Of a DNA stretch of 64,000 bases, positions 24,482 to 34,070 are shown in pieces (position 1 is the stretch's first letter; each line of letters opens with the position of its first letter). The stretch is from positions 1,343,455-1,407,454 of the forward strand of contig NZ_CP124543.1 of assembly GCF_029953635.1 (NCBI RefSeq), written 5' to 3'. The DNA is from Halotia branconii CENA392 (lineage in GTDB: Bacteria > Cyanobacteriota > Cyanobacteriia > Cyanobacteriales > Nostocaceae). Both the position numbers and the translations under genes were made by a program. The notes beneath the pieces are model-generated. The model did not search any database. It was not told the origin of the DNA and was given only the letters and a program-made list of their open reading frames with translations.

Positions 24482-25387
24482 ATGAGTAAGAGAAGCGCCC
24501 CGCCTCCAATTGTTTTTATCGTTTTATTTCTAATTTTACTGGGTGGTGGTTACTGGTACTTCTTCAAACGACAACCAGCACCTACATCTACAGCACCTAC
24601 TGCTATTCCCTCCCCAGGCAACACACCTTCTGGTAATACTTCCACTTTCCCCTCTCCGAGTTCAGTATCTGGCGGTACTACCGTGAGGATAGCGGGTTCT
24701 ACCAGCATGGTGACAATTAATCAAAATCTTAAAAAAGCTTTTGAAAGACAGTTTCCGGGTACTAATATTGTAACCACTGCAAGTGGTTCTGATAAAGGTA
24801 TCGCAGATCTTGTTGCAGGTAAAGCAGATATTGCGGCTATATCTCGACCTTTGACTGCACAAGAGGAGAATCAAGGATTGGTGGCAATTCCTGTAACAAC
24901 AGATGCGATCGCTGTTGTTGTTGGCAAAGCAAATCCTTTTAATCAAGGATTAACCAGCGCTCAAGTAGCAGATATATTTCAAGGTAAAATTAATAACTGG
25001 TCAGCAGTGGGTGGTAAAAATAGCACTATTCGAGTTATCAATCGACCAGCAATTAGTGGCACACATGAAACATTTCAAGAAATAGTGCTGAAGGGAGCTA
25101 ATTTTGGCACGACACCAAATATCACAACATTACAACGAGATGCCACAACTCCTTTACTCCAAGCTTTGGGAACTGATGGCGTAGGTTACGCTACTTTTGC
25201 ACAAGTTGCTAATCAGCAAACAGTGAGATCATTGGCGATTGATGGTTTGACTCCAGATGCAAATGGTTATCCCTATCAAAGACAGCTGTTTTATGTTTAC
25301 AAGAATCCTGCTAGTCCTGGAGTTCAAGCCTTTTTAGGTTATGCCACTTCGCCTCAAGGGCAGCAAGCTACTATACTCAATAATTAA
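24482..25387 (+). CDS. PstS-like periplasmic substrate-binding protein, membrane-anchored
   Basis: The 301-residue protein has one N-terminal membrane segment (about 9-28: PIVFIVLFLILLGGGYWYFF), a Pro/Thr/Ser linker and a type 2 periplasmic-binding domain: GSTSMVTINQNLKKAFE, TTASGSDKGIADLVAGKADI, INRPAISGTHETF and GTDGVGYATF. It is similar to phosphate-binding proteins, with the G-S-T-S and S-G-T contact motifs. There is no lipobox and no ABC permease nearby, so a sensor or scavenging role is possible. It is cotranscribed with the PspA-like gene. Confidence 0.82.
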   Translation: MSKRSAPPPIVFIVLFLILLGGGYWYFFKRQPAPTSTAPTAIPSPGNTPSGNTSTFPSPSSVSGGTTVRIAGSTSMVTINQNLKKAFERQFPGTNIVTTASGSDKGIADLVAGKADIAAISRPLTAQEENQGLVAIPVTTDAIAVVVGKANPFNQGLTSAQVADIFQGKINNWSAVGGKNSTIRVINRPAISGTHETFQEIVLKGANFGTTPNITTLQRDATTPLLQALGTDGVGYATFAQVANQQTVRSLAIDGLTPDANGYPYQRQLFYVYKNPASPGVQAFLGYATSPQGQQATILNN

Positions 25388-25464
25388 TTTATCTACTCCA
25401 ACCTATCTTGTTGCGGTTAATTATAGAGCTTCCCGGTTGTGTGCAATACACTCTAGTAAGAAAG

Positions 25465-25492
25465 GGACTAGGAACTAGGACTAGGGGCTAGA
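25465..25492. repeat. CTAG-rich short repeat
   Basis: GGGACTAGGAACTAGGACTA then GGGGCTAG, the reverse-complement type of the tracts at 12618-12656 and 29811-29842. Confidence 0.6.
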
Positions 25493-25671
25493 GTGGTGTA
25501 TTTTCTCCATAAGAAAACCGCTATATTCACAACTTTGGACTTTTGCAAGAAGTTTAGTATCTGTCATTAATAATTTGTGTTGTCATTACTCATCACGGAT
25601 GGTCATCAACAGAGATAACATAAGTATTCAAAGGTATATTTGAAATCCAAGATGGTGTGAGGAGTCGGGTA

Positions 25672-26166
25672 ATGAAACATCTTAAGTATTTAGTCTCACT
25701 TCTAGGAACTGGCGCTGTTTTGAGTATGGTTGTAAATACTCAACCAGCACAAGCTCAAGTAGCTTATGGCAGCTATGTTGGTATCGGGCCAACCATTGGT
25801 ATTACTGACGGTATCCAATTAGGAGGAGTTATAGCCGCCCGCTATAAACTTTTAGAAGCACCGATTTCTTTTCGTGCCCAAGCATTAATAGGTAACAATA
25901 CAGCAGTTGTGCCGACGGTTTCTTACGATGTGCCGATCAACTGGCAAACCGATGCCTATTTGGGAGCCGGACTAGTTTTAGCTGGTGGTGGTGGATCTTC
26001 TCCTGTAGGAGATAAAATTAGTTTTGCTTTGCAACCAGGAATTGATTACGTCGTTCCTAATAGTAATACCGTTCTTTTTGGCAACGCCATCATTGCTTTT
26101 GATGCCTATCGTGATAGTGGTGGTACGGCTGTTTCTGTGCAAGGTGGTGTGGGTTTAAGATTTTAA
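25672..26166 (+). CDS. Small exported protein, probably outer-membrane barrel-like
   Basis: Start ATG 25672 has GAGGAG-type pairing 8-10 bp upstream; GTG 25657 is less likely. The signal peptide is MKHLKYLVSLLGTGAVLSMV...AQAQ with cleavage near residue 29. The mature part alternates glycine-rich beta segments (GSYVGIGPTIGITDG, LGAGLVLAGGGG, VQGGVGLRF) and ends in Phe, as outer-membrane barrels do. Function is unknown. Confidence 0.75.
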   Translation: MKHLKYLVSLLGTGAVLSMVVNTQPAQAQVAYGSYVGIGPTIGITDGIQLGGVIAARYKLLEAPISFRAQALIGNNTAVVPTVSYDVPINWQTDAYLGAGLVLAGGGGSSPVGDKISFALQPGIDYVVPNSNTVLFGNAIIAFDAYRDSGGTAVSVQGGVGLRF

Positions 26167-26206
26167 TTATTTCATGGCGATCGCTATGAAGTAAGTACAC
26201 AAATTA

Positions 26207-26974
26207 ATGCTCAACTTCAATTTTTCTGGAAAAAATGTCCTAATTACAGGTGCTTCGCGGGGGATAGGCAAGGCCGTAGCCACTGCTTTTGCCCAAGCAG
26301 GTGCGCGTGTGGCGCTTCATTACCATCAGCAAACAAAAGCTGCTGAACGAGTTCACCAATCTTTGGTAGGTGAGGGTCACATTTTGGTGCAAGCTGATTT
26401 AGCAAATCCTGTTGCTGTCGAGCAAATGGTCAATCAAGCGATCGCACAATTGGGACATATTGATGTTTTAGTTAACAATGCTGGTATCTATCAGGAACAT
26501 CCACTGAAGGAAATCAGCTATGAAGATTGGCAAGCTACTTGGCAACAAACAATTAGTGTTAATTTGCTAGGTGCAGTCAATGTCTCTTATTGTGTTGCCC
26601 AACAGATGATTGAACGCCACAATGGCCGCATTATTAATGTCACTTCTCGTGGTGCATTTAAAGGGGAGCCTAGAGCTACAGCTTATGCAGCCAGTAAAGC
26701 AGGACTGAATGCTTTTAGCCAGTCTCTCGCTTTACATCTAGCTCCTCATAATATTTTTGTAACTGCTGTAGCTCCTGGTTGGGTAGCAACTGATATGTCT
26801 CAAGCGATACTAGAAAGTCCCGCAGGTGAAGCAATTCGCCAGCAAAGTCCTTTAAATCGTGTAGCAAATCCCCAAGAAGTTGCCCACACTATTCTCTTCC
26901 TGGCTTCTGAAGGTGCTGAAATGCTCACAGGCGCTATTTTGGATGTGAATGGAGCTAGTTATTTACGGTCATAG
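26207..26974 (+). CDS. Short-chain dehydrogenase/reductase (FabG-like)
   Basis: The 255-residue classical SDR has the NAD(P) motif GASRGIG (about 14-20), LVNNAGIY, catalytic Ser in VTSRGAF, YAASKAG with Tyr and Lys, and the C-terminal DVNGAS. The nearest characterised type is 3-oxoacyl-ACP reductase or a related 3-ketoacyl reductase. The substrate is not determined. It may form a lipid-related cluster with the hydrolase and DUF4336 genes that follow. Confidence 0.9.
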   Translation: MLNFNFSGKNVLITGASRGIGKAVATAFAQAGARVALHYHQQTKAAERVHQSLVGEGHILVQADLANPVAVEQMVNQAIAQLGHIDVLVNNAGIYQEHPLKEISYEDWQATWQQTISVNLLGAVNVSYCVAQQMIERHNGRIINVTSRGAFKGEPRATAYAASKAGLNAFSQSLALHLAPHNIFVTAVAPGWVATDMSQAILESPAGEAIRQQSPLNRVANPQEVAHTILFLASEGAEMLTGAILDVNGASYLRS

Positions 26975-27021
26975 ACATCACTAACACCCGATTTTTAATA
27001 CTTGACTAGCTGGAGTTAGTT

Positions 27022-27074
27022 CAAAAACAACTGACAACTGACTATTGACAACTGACCCGCGTAGCGTAAATAAA
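27022..27074. repeat. Right-end fragment of TCAGTGG/CCACTGA repeat
   Basis: ACAACTGACAACTGACTATT then GACAACTGACCCGCGTAGCG matches the right end of the elements at 6534 and 19522, ending in the GCGTAGCG/GCGCAGCG tail. It runs up to the ATG of the hydrolase gene. Confidence 0.65.
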
Positions 27075-28100
27075 ATGGAAGTTGGTATTCGCAAGACAGC
27101 ACAAATCATTGAGCAAGTTCTTCAAGCAGAGTCAGTGCTAGGACTGAAAAACGAAGCCTGTCGCTCACAATTCTTCATTCATCCCCACTCCACTTCCAAA
27201 GTTTTTCTATTTTTGCATGGTTTCACAGCAGGCCCTTACCAGTTTAAGCCACTCGGCGAAGCTTTTTTTCAAGCAGGATACAATGTTTTGATTCCCTTAC
27301 AACCTGGTCATGGACGCTCAGGTAACTGGAATCGCCAAAATCCTCCGCCACTACCAACAGACATTCAAATTTATCAACAATTTGTATTAGAGTGGTTGCA
27401 AATTGCCAAAACCTTAGGTCAAAAAATCGTAGTCGGGGGATTATCCACCGGTGGAAATTTAGCTGCTTGGTTAGCTTTAGAGCATCCCCAAGAAATTGAC
27501 CGCGCCTTATTATTCACGCCTTTTTTAGGTAGTCGTTATTTATTATTTGATTGGCTAATCAAAATCTTACCAATTTACTTTGAATGGTTTAACAAAGACG
27601 CACCCGGCAATTTTGGCTATAAAGGTTTTCGGATGAAGGCGTTACGAATATTTCTACAATTAGGAGAAAAGCTGGCAAAACAGGCCAGAAGCAGTGTTTG
27701 TGTCCCGGTATTAATGGTATGTAGTGAAGCTGATAAAGCCGTTAATCGCTCTAAACAACAGGATTTTTTTACAAAGGTACTCAAGCAGCAACCAAAATCT
27801 TGGTATTACTGCTTTGATGATTCGCTTCACATTGAACACCGAATGATGACAAAATTAGAAGACAATGATTATGAGGAATTAGTTATTATCCTTGCTAAAG
27901 CTTTTGTTGAGAGTGATTTAACTTGGACACAGTTTCAGCAAATGGCAAAACGCATAACTCAAGGAGAAGCTTATGAATATATCAAGCAAGAGCTAAATCT
28001 TGATGGTCTAGCTTCTCAATATTTATCTGCAATGATGACTCAACGTTTTGGTTGCGATCATCTCGAATGTATCAATCCATCGGAGGAAAAACTCATTTGA
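27075..28100 (+). CDS. Alpha/beta hydrolase (carboxylesterase/lipase-like)
   Basis: The start is ATG 27075 (MEVGIRKTAQIIEQVLQAES), because the TTG at 27045 lies inside a dispersed repeat. The 341 residues have FLFLHGFTAG (oxyanion region), the nucleophile elbow GLSTGG, PVLMVCSEAD (acid region) and the His in DDSLHIEHRM. The stop codon overlaps the next gene's TTG start (TTGA), so translation is probably coupled to the DUF4336 gene. Confidence 0.88.
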   Translation: MEVGIRKTAQIIEQVLQAESVLGLKNEACRSQFFIHPHSTSKVFLFLHGFTAGPYQFKPLGEAFFQAGYNVLIPLQPGHGRSGNWNRQNPPPLPTDIQIYQQFVLEWLQIAKTLGQKIVVGGLSTGGNLAAWLALEHPQEIDRALLFTPFLGSRYLLFDWLIKILPIYFEWFNKDAPGNFGYKGFRMKALRIFLQLGEKLAKQARSSVCVPVLMVCSEADKAVNRSKQQDFFTKVLKQQPKSWYYCFDDSLHIEHRMMTKLEDNDYEELVIILAKAFVESDLTWTQFQQMAKRITQGEAYEYIKQELNLDGLASQYLSAMMTQRFGCDHLECINPSEEKLI

Positions 28101-29263
28101 GAGACTTTTCTTGGTCTTTCTGGTTCACATTGCCACTTTACCCTTATAGCAAGCGGCGGACTATCCGCAAAGAAGTATTTAAAGACACAATTTGGACTTT
28201 TGACCAACTTCAGGGCATATTCTACGTTGTTGTGCCTATTCGGATGACCGTAGTTAAGTTAGATACAGGAGGTCTGCTGGTCTATGCTCCGGTAGCGCCA
28301 ACTCTAGAGTGTATCAGGCTACTCAATGAGATCGTAGTAAAACATGGCGATGTCAAATATATTATTTTGCCAACTGTTTCTGGGCTAGAACATAAGGTTT
28401 TTGTTGGTCCCTTTGCTAGGCGCTTTCCCCAAGCACAAGTGTTTGTAGCTCCCAAACAGTGGAGTTTTCCCTTAAACCTACCCCTAAGTTGGTTGGGTTT
28501 ACCTCAAAAACGTACCCAGGTACTTTCTGAAGATAGCAGCAAATGCCCCTTTGCTGATGAATTTGACTATGCAATTCTTGGCCCTATAGAATTGGGACCT
28601 GGGCGGTTTGCAGAAGTAGCATTCTTCCACAAGCGATCGCATACACTTTTAGTTACAGACTCAATAATTTCCATACCAGAAGATCCGCCTGCGATCGTTC
28701 AATTAGATCCATATCCCTTGCTATTTCATGCCAAGGATCAAGCCTCTGATATTGTGGCTGATAATCAAGCTAACCGTCGCAAAGGATGGCAGCGCATCTC
28801 GTTATTTGCATTGTACTTTCGCCCCAGTATGTTAGAAATCACTGAATGGGGTCAAGTCTTTCGCAATGCTATTCAAGCACCAGAACGCTCTAAGAAAGCT
28901 TATTTTGGATTATTTCCCTTTAAATGGCAGCCTGACTGGGAGCGATCTTTTGATGCACTACGGGGAAAAGGTCGTTTTTTTGTAGCACCAATTTTACAGA
29001 CACTCATTCTCAACCGCGCACCCCAAGAAACGATTAATTGGGCTAATCAAGTAGCAAGTTGGGACTTTCATTCGATTATTCCCTGTCATTTTGATTCACC
29101 GATTCCAGCAGAACCATATCAATTTTGCCAAGCATTTTCTTTTTTAGAAAAGCATAGCAGTAGCAGTTTTCCCTTGCCAGAGGAGGACTTTCAACTACTT
29201 AAAGCTATTGATACAGGCTTAAATAAAATTGGAATTGTACCGCCAGCAAAAGAGAAAGTGTAG
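28097..29263 (+). CDS. DUF4336 family protein
   Basis: The start is taken as TTG 28097: a GGAGG lies 9 nt upstream, and the family typically begins near RDFSWSFWFT-PLYPYSKRRT. Upstream TTG/ATG options lie inside the hydrolase gene. The 388-residue protein is DUF4336, related to the metallo-beta-lactamase fold (VVKLDTGGLLVYAPVAPTLE, IILPTVSGLEHKVFVGPFAR, LLVTDSIISIPEDPP, IIPCHFDSPI). Enzymatic activity is unproven. It overlaps the hydrolase by 4 bp. Confidence 0.82.
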   Translation: MRDFSWSFWFTLPLYPYSKRRTIRKEVFKDTIWTFDQLQGIFYVVVPIRMTVVKLDTGGLLVYAPVAPTLECIRLLNEIVVKHGDVKYIILPTVSGLEHKVFVGPFARRFPQAQVFVAPKQWSFPLNLPLSWLGLPQKRTQVLSEDSSKCPFADEFDYAILGPIELGPGRFAEVAFFHKRSHTLLVTDSIISIPEDPPAIVQLDPYPLLFHAKDQASDIVADNQANRRKGWQRISLFALYFRPSMLEITEWGQVFRNAIQAPERSKKAYFGLFPFKWQPDWERSFDALRGKGRFFVAPILQTLILNRAPQETINWANQVASWDFHSIIPCHFDSPIPAEPYQFCQAFSFLEKHSSSSFPLPEEDFQLLKAIDTGLNKIGIVPPAKEKV

Positions 29264-29307
29264 TTTAGATATTCAAAATACGGCGTTGCTGAATTACAAT
29301 ATGAAAT

Positions 29308-29730
29308 TCAAGTTGTACTAAGTAAGTACTCTCGTATTTGTTCCGATGCTATAGTAAAAGCTATTTTTTCTGCATCTGTCTTTGCTCCCCAGAATATCGC
29401 TTGCTTTCCCTTCACTCCCTCTACAGGACGGTTAAACTTTATAGGATTAACCAGATGGTAAATGTAATTTCCTGGAGAACCAACACAACTAGTAATTTTT
29501 ACTGCACCTACTATTGCACCGCGCTTGACTGTTGTCGGGTCGATGCCATAATCAGCAAAATAATCATCACTTTGTTTTGACTGAGAAGCATGTATTAGCA
29601 CCCATCCTCTACGATGCGTTGGTTGTGATCGATATTCCGCTTCTTTCATACCTATACAGATGGCATAAGCGAATGGAGCATGGATACTAATAGCTTTTAG
29701 CTTTGGTGGATAGTTTATTTCGATGTTCAT
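29308..29730 (-). CDS. ASCH-domain (PUA-like) protein
   Basis: The 140 residues start at ATG 29730 (a TTG lies one codon upstream). The ASCH signature is visible: LKAISIHAPFAYAICIGMKE, then RRGWVLIHAS, GAIVGAVKI and the end AIFWGAKT. ASCH domains are PUA-like and bind RNA or modified nucleotides. The protein is stand-alone, and its substrate is unknown. Confidence 0.8.
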   Translation of the reverse strand: MNIEINYPPKLKAISIHAPFAYAICIGMKEAEYRSQPTHRRGWVLIHASQSKQSDDYFADYGIDPTTVKRGAIVGAVKITSCVGSPGNYIYHLVNPIKFNRPVEGVKGKQAIFWGAKTDAEKIAFTIASEQIREYLLSTT

Positions 29731-29810
29731 CAAATTGTAAAAATCATCAAAAGTAACTCGCTATCAATATAAGCGCGTTTTTAATGATATTTACCAGATA
29801 AAATATACAC

Positions 29811-29842
29811 CCTAGCCTCTAACCCCTAGTTCCTAGCCCCTT
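29811..29842. repeat. CTAG-rich short repeat
   Basis: CCCTAGCCTCTAACCCCTAG then TTCCTAGCCCC, the same family as 12618-12656. Confidence 0.65.
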
Positions 29843-29846
29843 TTCA

Positions 29847-30920
29847 CTAAAGGAACCAGCCATAAGAATGTAAACCTTTACCCAAAAGATTTACACCCAA
29901 ATAGCAAGTCCAAACAACAACAAAGCCACCAGCTGCTAAAATCGCAGGACTACGACCTTGCCAACCACGAGTAATCCGAGAATGCAGATAGGCTGCGAAA
30001 ACTAACCAAGTGATTAATGCCCAAGTTTCTTTAGGGTCCCAACTCCAGTAGGAACCCCAAGCTTCATTAGCCCAAACACCACCAGCAATAATGCCAATTG
30101 TCAATAGGGGAAATCCTAACCCAATGACGCGATAGCTGATGTTGTCCAGGGTTTCAGCTAGGCTCAAGCGCTGGGGTGAAAGAGGTTCAGAATTTTGGAT
30201 CAGAGATTGTTGATTGGAAATTGGAGTTGTAACTACTGCTCCCAATACAGCGGTATTACTATTACCGTTGCCATTGTTATGACGCTCACTACGAGCAAAG
30301 CCATTGTTTTCTACAGGAGGGGTTGGGGGCAAAGAAACTAGCTCCCCTGCTTTGTGTAAGCGATAACCATTGCTACGATAGCCACCAGCACCAATAGAAC
30401 TGCCTTGTAATTGAATGTTTTGACCGCGAGTCACAATCAAAAATGCGATCGCTAACAATGAACCCACCATTAAAGCAGCATAACTTAACATCATGACGCT
30501 GACGTGCATCATCAGCCAATTTGACTTCAACGCGGGTACTAACGGTTCTGCTACTTGCATTTCTGATGGCAATGTCAAGGTAGCAAAAGCAGTAATCCCC
30601 ATAGCCACAGGAGCTGTCACAACTCCTACCAAGCGGCTACGACTGGTATTTTCGGCAATCAGATGAATGGCGGTAATTCCCCAAGTTAAGAAAAACAGCG
30701 ATTCATACAAATTGCTGAGAGGAAAATAGCCAGCTTCTATCCATCTTGCCCCTAATAAAGTCGCTATGCACAAATTCGCGATCGCCATCCCGGCTGTCCC
30801 TAACGCAGCAGTTGCTGGTAAATTCGGAAAAGCCGCTCCTACCCAATACACCAACATAGTCAGGAATAAAACAGCAAAGGAAGCATTGTCCAGCCAGTTC
30901 TGGAGTCCTACCAGATTCAT
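29847..30920 (-). CDS. ccsB: System II cytochrome c biogenesis protein CcsB/CcsA (haem handling)
   Basis: The 357-residue multi-pass protein has the tryptophan-rich haem-handling signature [20 protein letters not shown] near its C-terminus and conserved His residues around. It delivers haem to apocytochromes c on the lumenal/periplasmic side with Ccs1. The middle (about 180-250) is a low-complexity Asn/Gly/Ser insert. It is named ccsB in bacteria and ccsA in plastids; the partner is not in the window. Confidence 0.93.
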   Translation of the reverse strand: MNLVGLQNWLDNASFAVLFLTMLVYWVGAAFPNLPATAALGTAGMAIANLCIATLLGARWIEAGYFPLSNLYESLFFLTWGITAIHLIAENTSRSRLVGVVTAPVAMGITAFATLTLPSEMQVAEPLVPALKSNWLMMHVSVMMLSYAALMVGSLLAIAFLIVTRGQNIQLQGSSIGAGGYRSNGYRLHKAGELVSLPPTPPVENNGFARSERHNNGNGNSNTAVLGAVVTTPISNQQSLIQNSEPLSPQRLSLAETLDNISYRVIGLGFPLLTIGIIAGGVWANEAWGSYWSWDPKETWALITWLVFAAYLHSRITRGWQGRSPAILAAGGFVVVWTCYLGVNLLGKGLHSYGWFL

Positions 30921-31051
30921 AAAGCATTCTCCCCAGTAGATTCTTTAAAATATTGATTTTTGACTATTTTGATCCTATCGGCTTAAAGGCTAAAGGATTA
31001 AAAAGAGTTAGGAGTTATGAATTATATAGCAAAGAGCATTAATTATAGGTT

Positions 31052-31175
31052 ATACCGTTTCATTTTAAAGTCGATACATTTGGGCAAGCAGGGGAAGTAG
31101 TCGAAGTGCTGCCTTTTCTTCCCCATGCCCCCTGGTTACTGAGCGCAGTCGAAGTATGCCCCCTGCCCCTACCTT
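31052..31175. repeat. Dispersed repeat, second copy
   Basis: 31052-31097 repeats 11296-11341 with three mismatches. GTCGAAGTG, CCCCATGCCCCC and GAGCGCAGTCGAAGT-type repeats follow. Confidence 0.7.
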
Positions 31176-32906
31176 TTATGGAGATGGCGTAACAGCAGGT
31201 TTAGGGACAGGTGAGTTGTTGACTTTTTTGAGTGCTAAAAAGATGTCGTAGCGGGTACTGCGATTATTACTAACAGCAGCAGTTACCCCAATTGAACGTG
31301 TTGCAGCTAGTAAAGTACGTTGATTGGAAATCAGACTTGGTAGAGGGAAATTTTTCACAGTGCGTTCTACATCCATGAAAAATTGACCATTTGTAGGATC
31401 GGGTTCTGTTGGCACTGTTTGCTGAAAAGGAACAGTATCAGCTAGGGTATTGTTGGGTTTAGGAACAATTTTATCTGTAACGGGAGCGCCAATTACCAAA
31501 AAAGCAACATCTTTATCTAACCAGCCGTGAGTGGCGGTTAAAGTCCCAAAAGGTGAAACCCAGTTAACAACAGGTTGCCCTCCTACTGTTGTCGGTTGAA
31601 TCTGGAACTGATATTGACTTTTCATCACATCATCCAGTTGTTTTAAGGATGCTTCAGCTGATTGGCGATCGCTGGCCTGTACCATGAATACTAAACCTGC
31701 CCGAAAATCCTCTGGAGTATCGTCTTGTGGTTTATTGGGAATTAATGATACAGAAAACTCACCTTTCATCCAACTGAGCAAATCCCGATCTAAATCAAGA
31801 TTAGTCAAAGATTTAACACCAGATCGTAACTGTTCTGGTGTGACAGGCGAAAGAGGATTTCCTTGGGATGTTAAAACGTAGTCTCCCCATAACCGCTTTA
31901 AGTTGCCGCCAGACAACATCATTAAGGTTTCAGCCGGTACGCGGCTTTGCATTTTCCCAGCTTTGTTTTCTACCGCTAACACGCGCTGACTATTAGGGTT
32001 AAGCCACGAAACACCCTTTAAACGTATACCTTCAGCTTCTAAGGTCATTGTCCCTGCTAAACCTTGATTGTTTTGCAGCTGGGCTAAAACCTGTGCTGGT
32101 AAAGGACGATTGGGAGAAGTAGTGGCTATTTTGGCAGCTGTTGGCACATTGACGTAAAACTGGGCAAAAGGTTGGTCACTAGAAATTTTAGGAAAGTTTT
32201 CGGTAAATCCTGCTGTATTTGCTAGCGAGGCTTTATTTTTATAAGCATCTATTGCTCTTTCTGTGGCTTTGAGACTATCAGTAATGACTAGGAAACGCTC
32301 ATCTATTAATGTCGCAGAAAGGTTTTCTCCGGCTTGTCCATTGGTTTGTTTGATAGCAAACCCCTGATATGTGCGGTTAACCCATTGCCCTTGTTGAGGA
32401 TTTTTCGCCTTTTCCCAAATGCTTTTGGCTGTTTGGGGATTTTTTACAGGCAATACAATAACCATCGACTGCTGAGGGCTAATGTCTCCATCAGTAGCCA
32501 CTGGTTTCAGGGGAGGTTTATTTCCTTTGGGAGCCAAGATTGCTAGGGTGATTTCATCACCTACCCAAGGTTGAACATCTTTCTCGAAGTTGTAACCATT
32601 TTGAGTCAGAAAGCGATCGCGTAACTGTAATATATTTTTATTGAGTGCGGCTTGGGTTTCTTTTGTCCCAAACTCATGCATCTGCTGCCATTGTTGAGGA
32701 TCTGTAGTGAGAGAAACCGCAAACAGCGCATCTTGAGGAATAATATTTGCACCAATGGGCAAATCTCTAGAAAATTGTTGTCCCTGGTTAAAAAATCGGT
32801 ACGCTATACTCCCCCCAGCAATTAATAACCCAGTAGCCGAGAGCGTCAGCACCAGAGATGGTTTCTTTTTTTTCTTCATCGGAGCAGACACAATAGGCAG
32901 TGCCAT
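31176..32906 (-). CDS. DUF3352 domain-containing membrane-anchored protein
   Basis: The 576-residue protein has a basic N-terminus (MKKKKKPS), one membrane segment (about 16-38: SLVLTLSATGLLIAGGSIAY) and a large extracytoplasmic domain of DUF3352 type (IPQDALFAVSLTTDPQQW, WVGDEITLAILAP, FLVITDSLKATERAIDAY, SSDQPFAQFYVNV, FAGLVFMVQASDRQ-like), ending in a Pro-rich tail. Function is unknown in the family. It is probably anchored in the plasma or thylakoid membrane. Confidence 0.88.
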   Translation of the reverse strand: MALPIVSAPMKKKKKPSLVLTLSATGLLIAGGSIAYRFFNQGQQFSRDLPIGANIIPQDALFAVSLTTDPQQWQQMHEFGTKETQAALNKNILQLRDRFLTQNGYNFEKDVQPWVGDEITLAILAPKGNKPPLKPVATDGDISPQQSMVIVLPVKNPQTAKSIWEKAKNPQQGQWVNRTYQGFAIKQTNGQAGENLSATLIDERFLVITDSLKATERAIDAYKNKASLANTAGFTENFPKISSDQPFAQFYVNVPTAAKIATTSPNRPLPAQVLAQLQNNQGLAGTMTLEAEGIRLKGVSWLNPNSQRVLAVENKAGKMQSRVPAETLMMLSGGNLKRLWGDYVLTSQGNPLSPVTPEQLRSGVKSLTNLDLDRDLLSWMKGEFSVSLIPNKPQDDTPEDFRAGLVFMVQASDRQSAEASLKQLDDVMKSQYQFQIQPTTVGGQPVVNWVSPFGTLTATHGWLDKDVAFLVIGAPVTDKIVPKPNNTLADTVPFQQTVPTEPDPTNGQFFMDVERTVKNFPLPSLISNQRTLLAATRSIGVTAAVSNNRSTRYDIFLALKKVNNSPVPKPAVTPSP

Positions 32907-33300
32907 TGAAACCTCTACCTCATACTTGCGAAGTCATTATTTGCTTGATTAGTCGAACAAATCAACAGTCTTCCCTTGATTTAGGGCAGTCAATTACTTA
33001 ATTTTTCTACCCTCAATCCTTATGATACTTAAGTAATAAAACTTTCCTAGGATTTCTAATGTTCATTCAAAAGCAGTGTGTTGATGACTAGTTAACCTTT
33101 TTAACATGCTTTATTGAATTTTGCAGGATGTTTTCTAGCATGGCTGTGTCTAACAGTAATTTCCTACTTCGCAAATGGAAAAATTATTCACACTATTATC
33201 AGAATCAAAAACAACTGACAACTGACCCACGCAGCGTAAATAAAACTACGACAAGTTTTAAGCTCTCTCCCTAATTTTAAATTATTGTTTGGAGATGATC
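32907..33300. other. Intergenic region with a repeat fragment (33209-33244)
   Basis: About 390 bp with no credible ORF. ACAACTGACAACTGACCCAC then GCAGCGTAAATAAAA at 33209-33244 is another right-end fragment of the TCAGTGG/CCACTGA element. Otherwise A/T-rich sequence. Confidence 0.55.
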
Positions 33301-33930
33301 TTATGTTTTACCATTGGTAGAATTAACCTGCATATTTCCCAAATATTTAGTTAAATAAGGCGAAAAAACCTCATAAATCAGAGTTAATGGTTGTCCGTGA
33401 TGCCAAAATAAATAGTGACGACCCCAGAATGGCCCAGTCTCATTAAAGCCTGACTGGAGCGCAGTTGAGCAACCATAATAAATTCCTCGTACATCCCGAT
33501 ATAACTCTGTACGCAGACGAGCTAAACTTGCCCAAATAGGTAATGAACGATTTTGTAAATATTCATCTACGTGACTAGCTTCCCACCAAGAAGTGGCATA
33601 GGCCAAGCGTTGACCTGAGGCAGTACGTAACCATACTTGTCTTCGTAGTCGTGGACTTGGTACGGCTTGAATTAAATCTGGCGCATCATCTAAGTCTGTG
33701 CCAATTAAAGACATATCAATGACATCTACTTCTGTGGGTTCACCTGTAAGTAATTCTAAGTGCCTAGTTGGTGAGCCATCCCCTAAAAGCAGCATTTGCC
33801 AAGTTGGAGCCAACTGGGTATGAGGCAAACCTTGTTGAATAACTTCCTCCCCACCTTGCCAAATCGGAGTGAGGCGATGCCATGCTGCTGGCAGTGTTGA
33901 GTTGTTTGATGGAGTAAAAGTTGCAGTCAA
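33301..33930 (-). CDS. Chorismate lyase (DUF98/UbiC-like)
   Basis: The 209-residue protein begins at TTG 33930, with no ATG until well inside the domain. It matches the cyanobacterial chorismate pyruvate-lyase family (Synechocystis sll1797 type): WQMLLLGDGSPTRHLELLTG, EVDVIDMS, RRQVWLRTASGQRLAYATSW and TELYRDVRGIYYG. It makes 4-hydroxybenzoate from chorismate, the ring precursor of plastoquinone in cyanobacteria. It is monocistronic. Confidence 0.88.
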   Translation of the reverse strand: MTATFTPSNNSTLPAAWHRLTPIWQGGEEVIQQGLPHTQLAPTWQMLLLGDGSPTRHLELLTGEPTEVDVIDMSLIGTDLDDAPDLIQAVPSPRLRRQVWLRTASGQRLAYATSWWEASHVDEYLQNRSLPIWASLARLRTELYRDVRGIYYGCSTALQSGFNETGPFWGRHYLFWHHGQPLTLIYEVFSPYLTKYLGNMQVNSTNGKT

Positions 33931-34070
33931 TGTTATTTACAAAAGTTCACCTATCTCTATAAAAGCATAAAAAACCAGTACTAAGTTTATAACCATAGTT
34001 AAAAGTCAATAGTTTCAAGTTTTTCACCATTGGTCGTTGACTATTACTCTTAATTATGAACATTAAAAAA

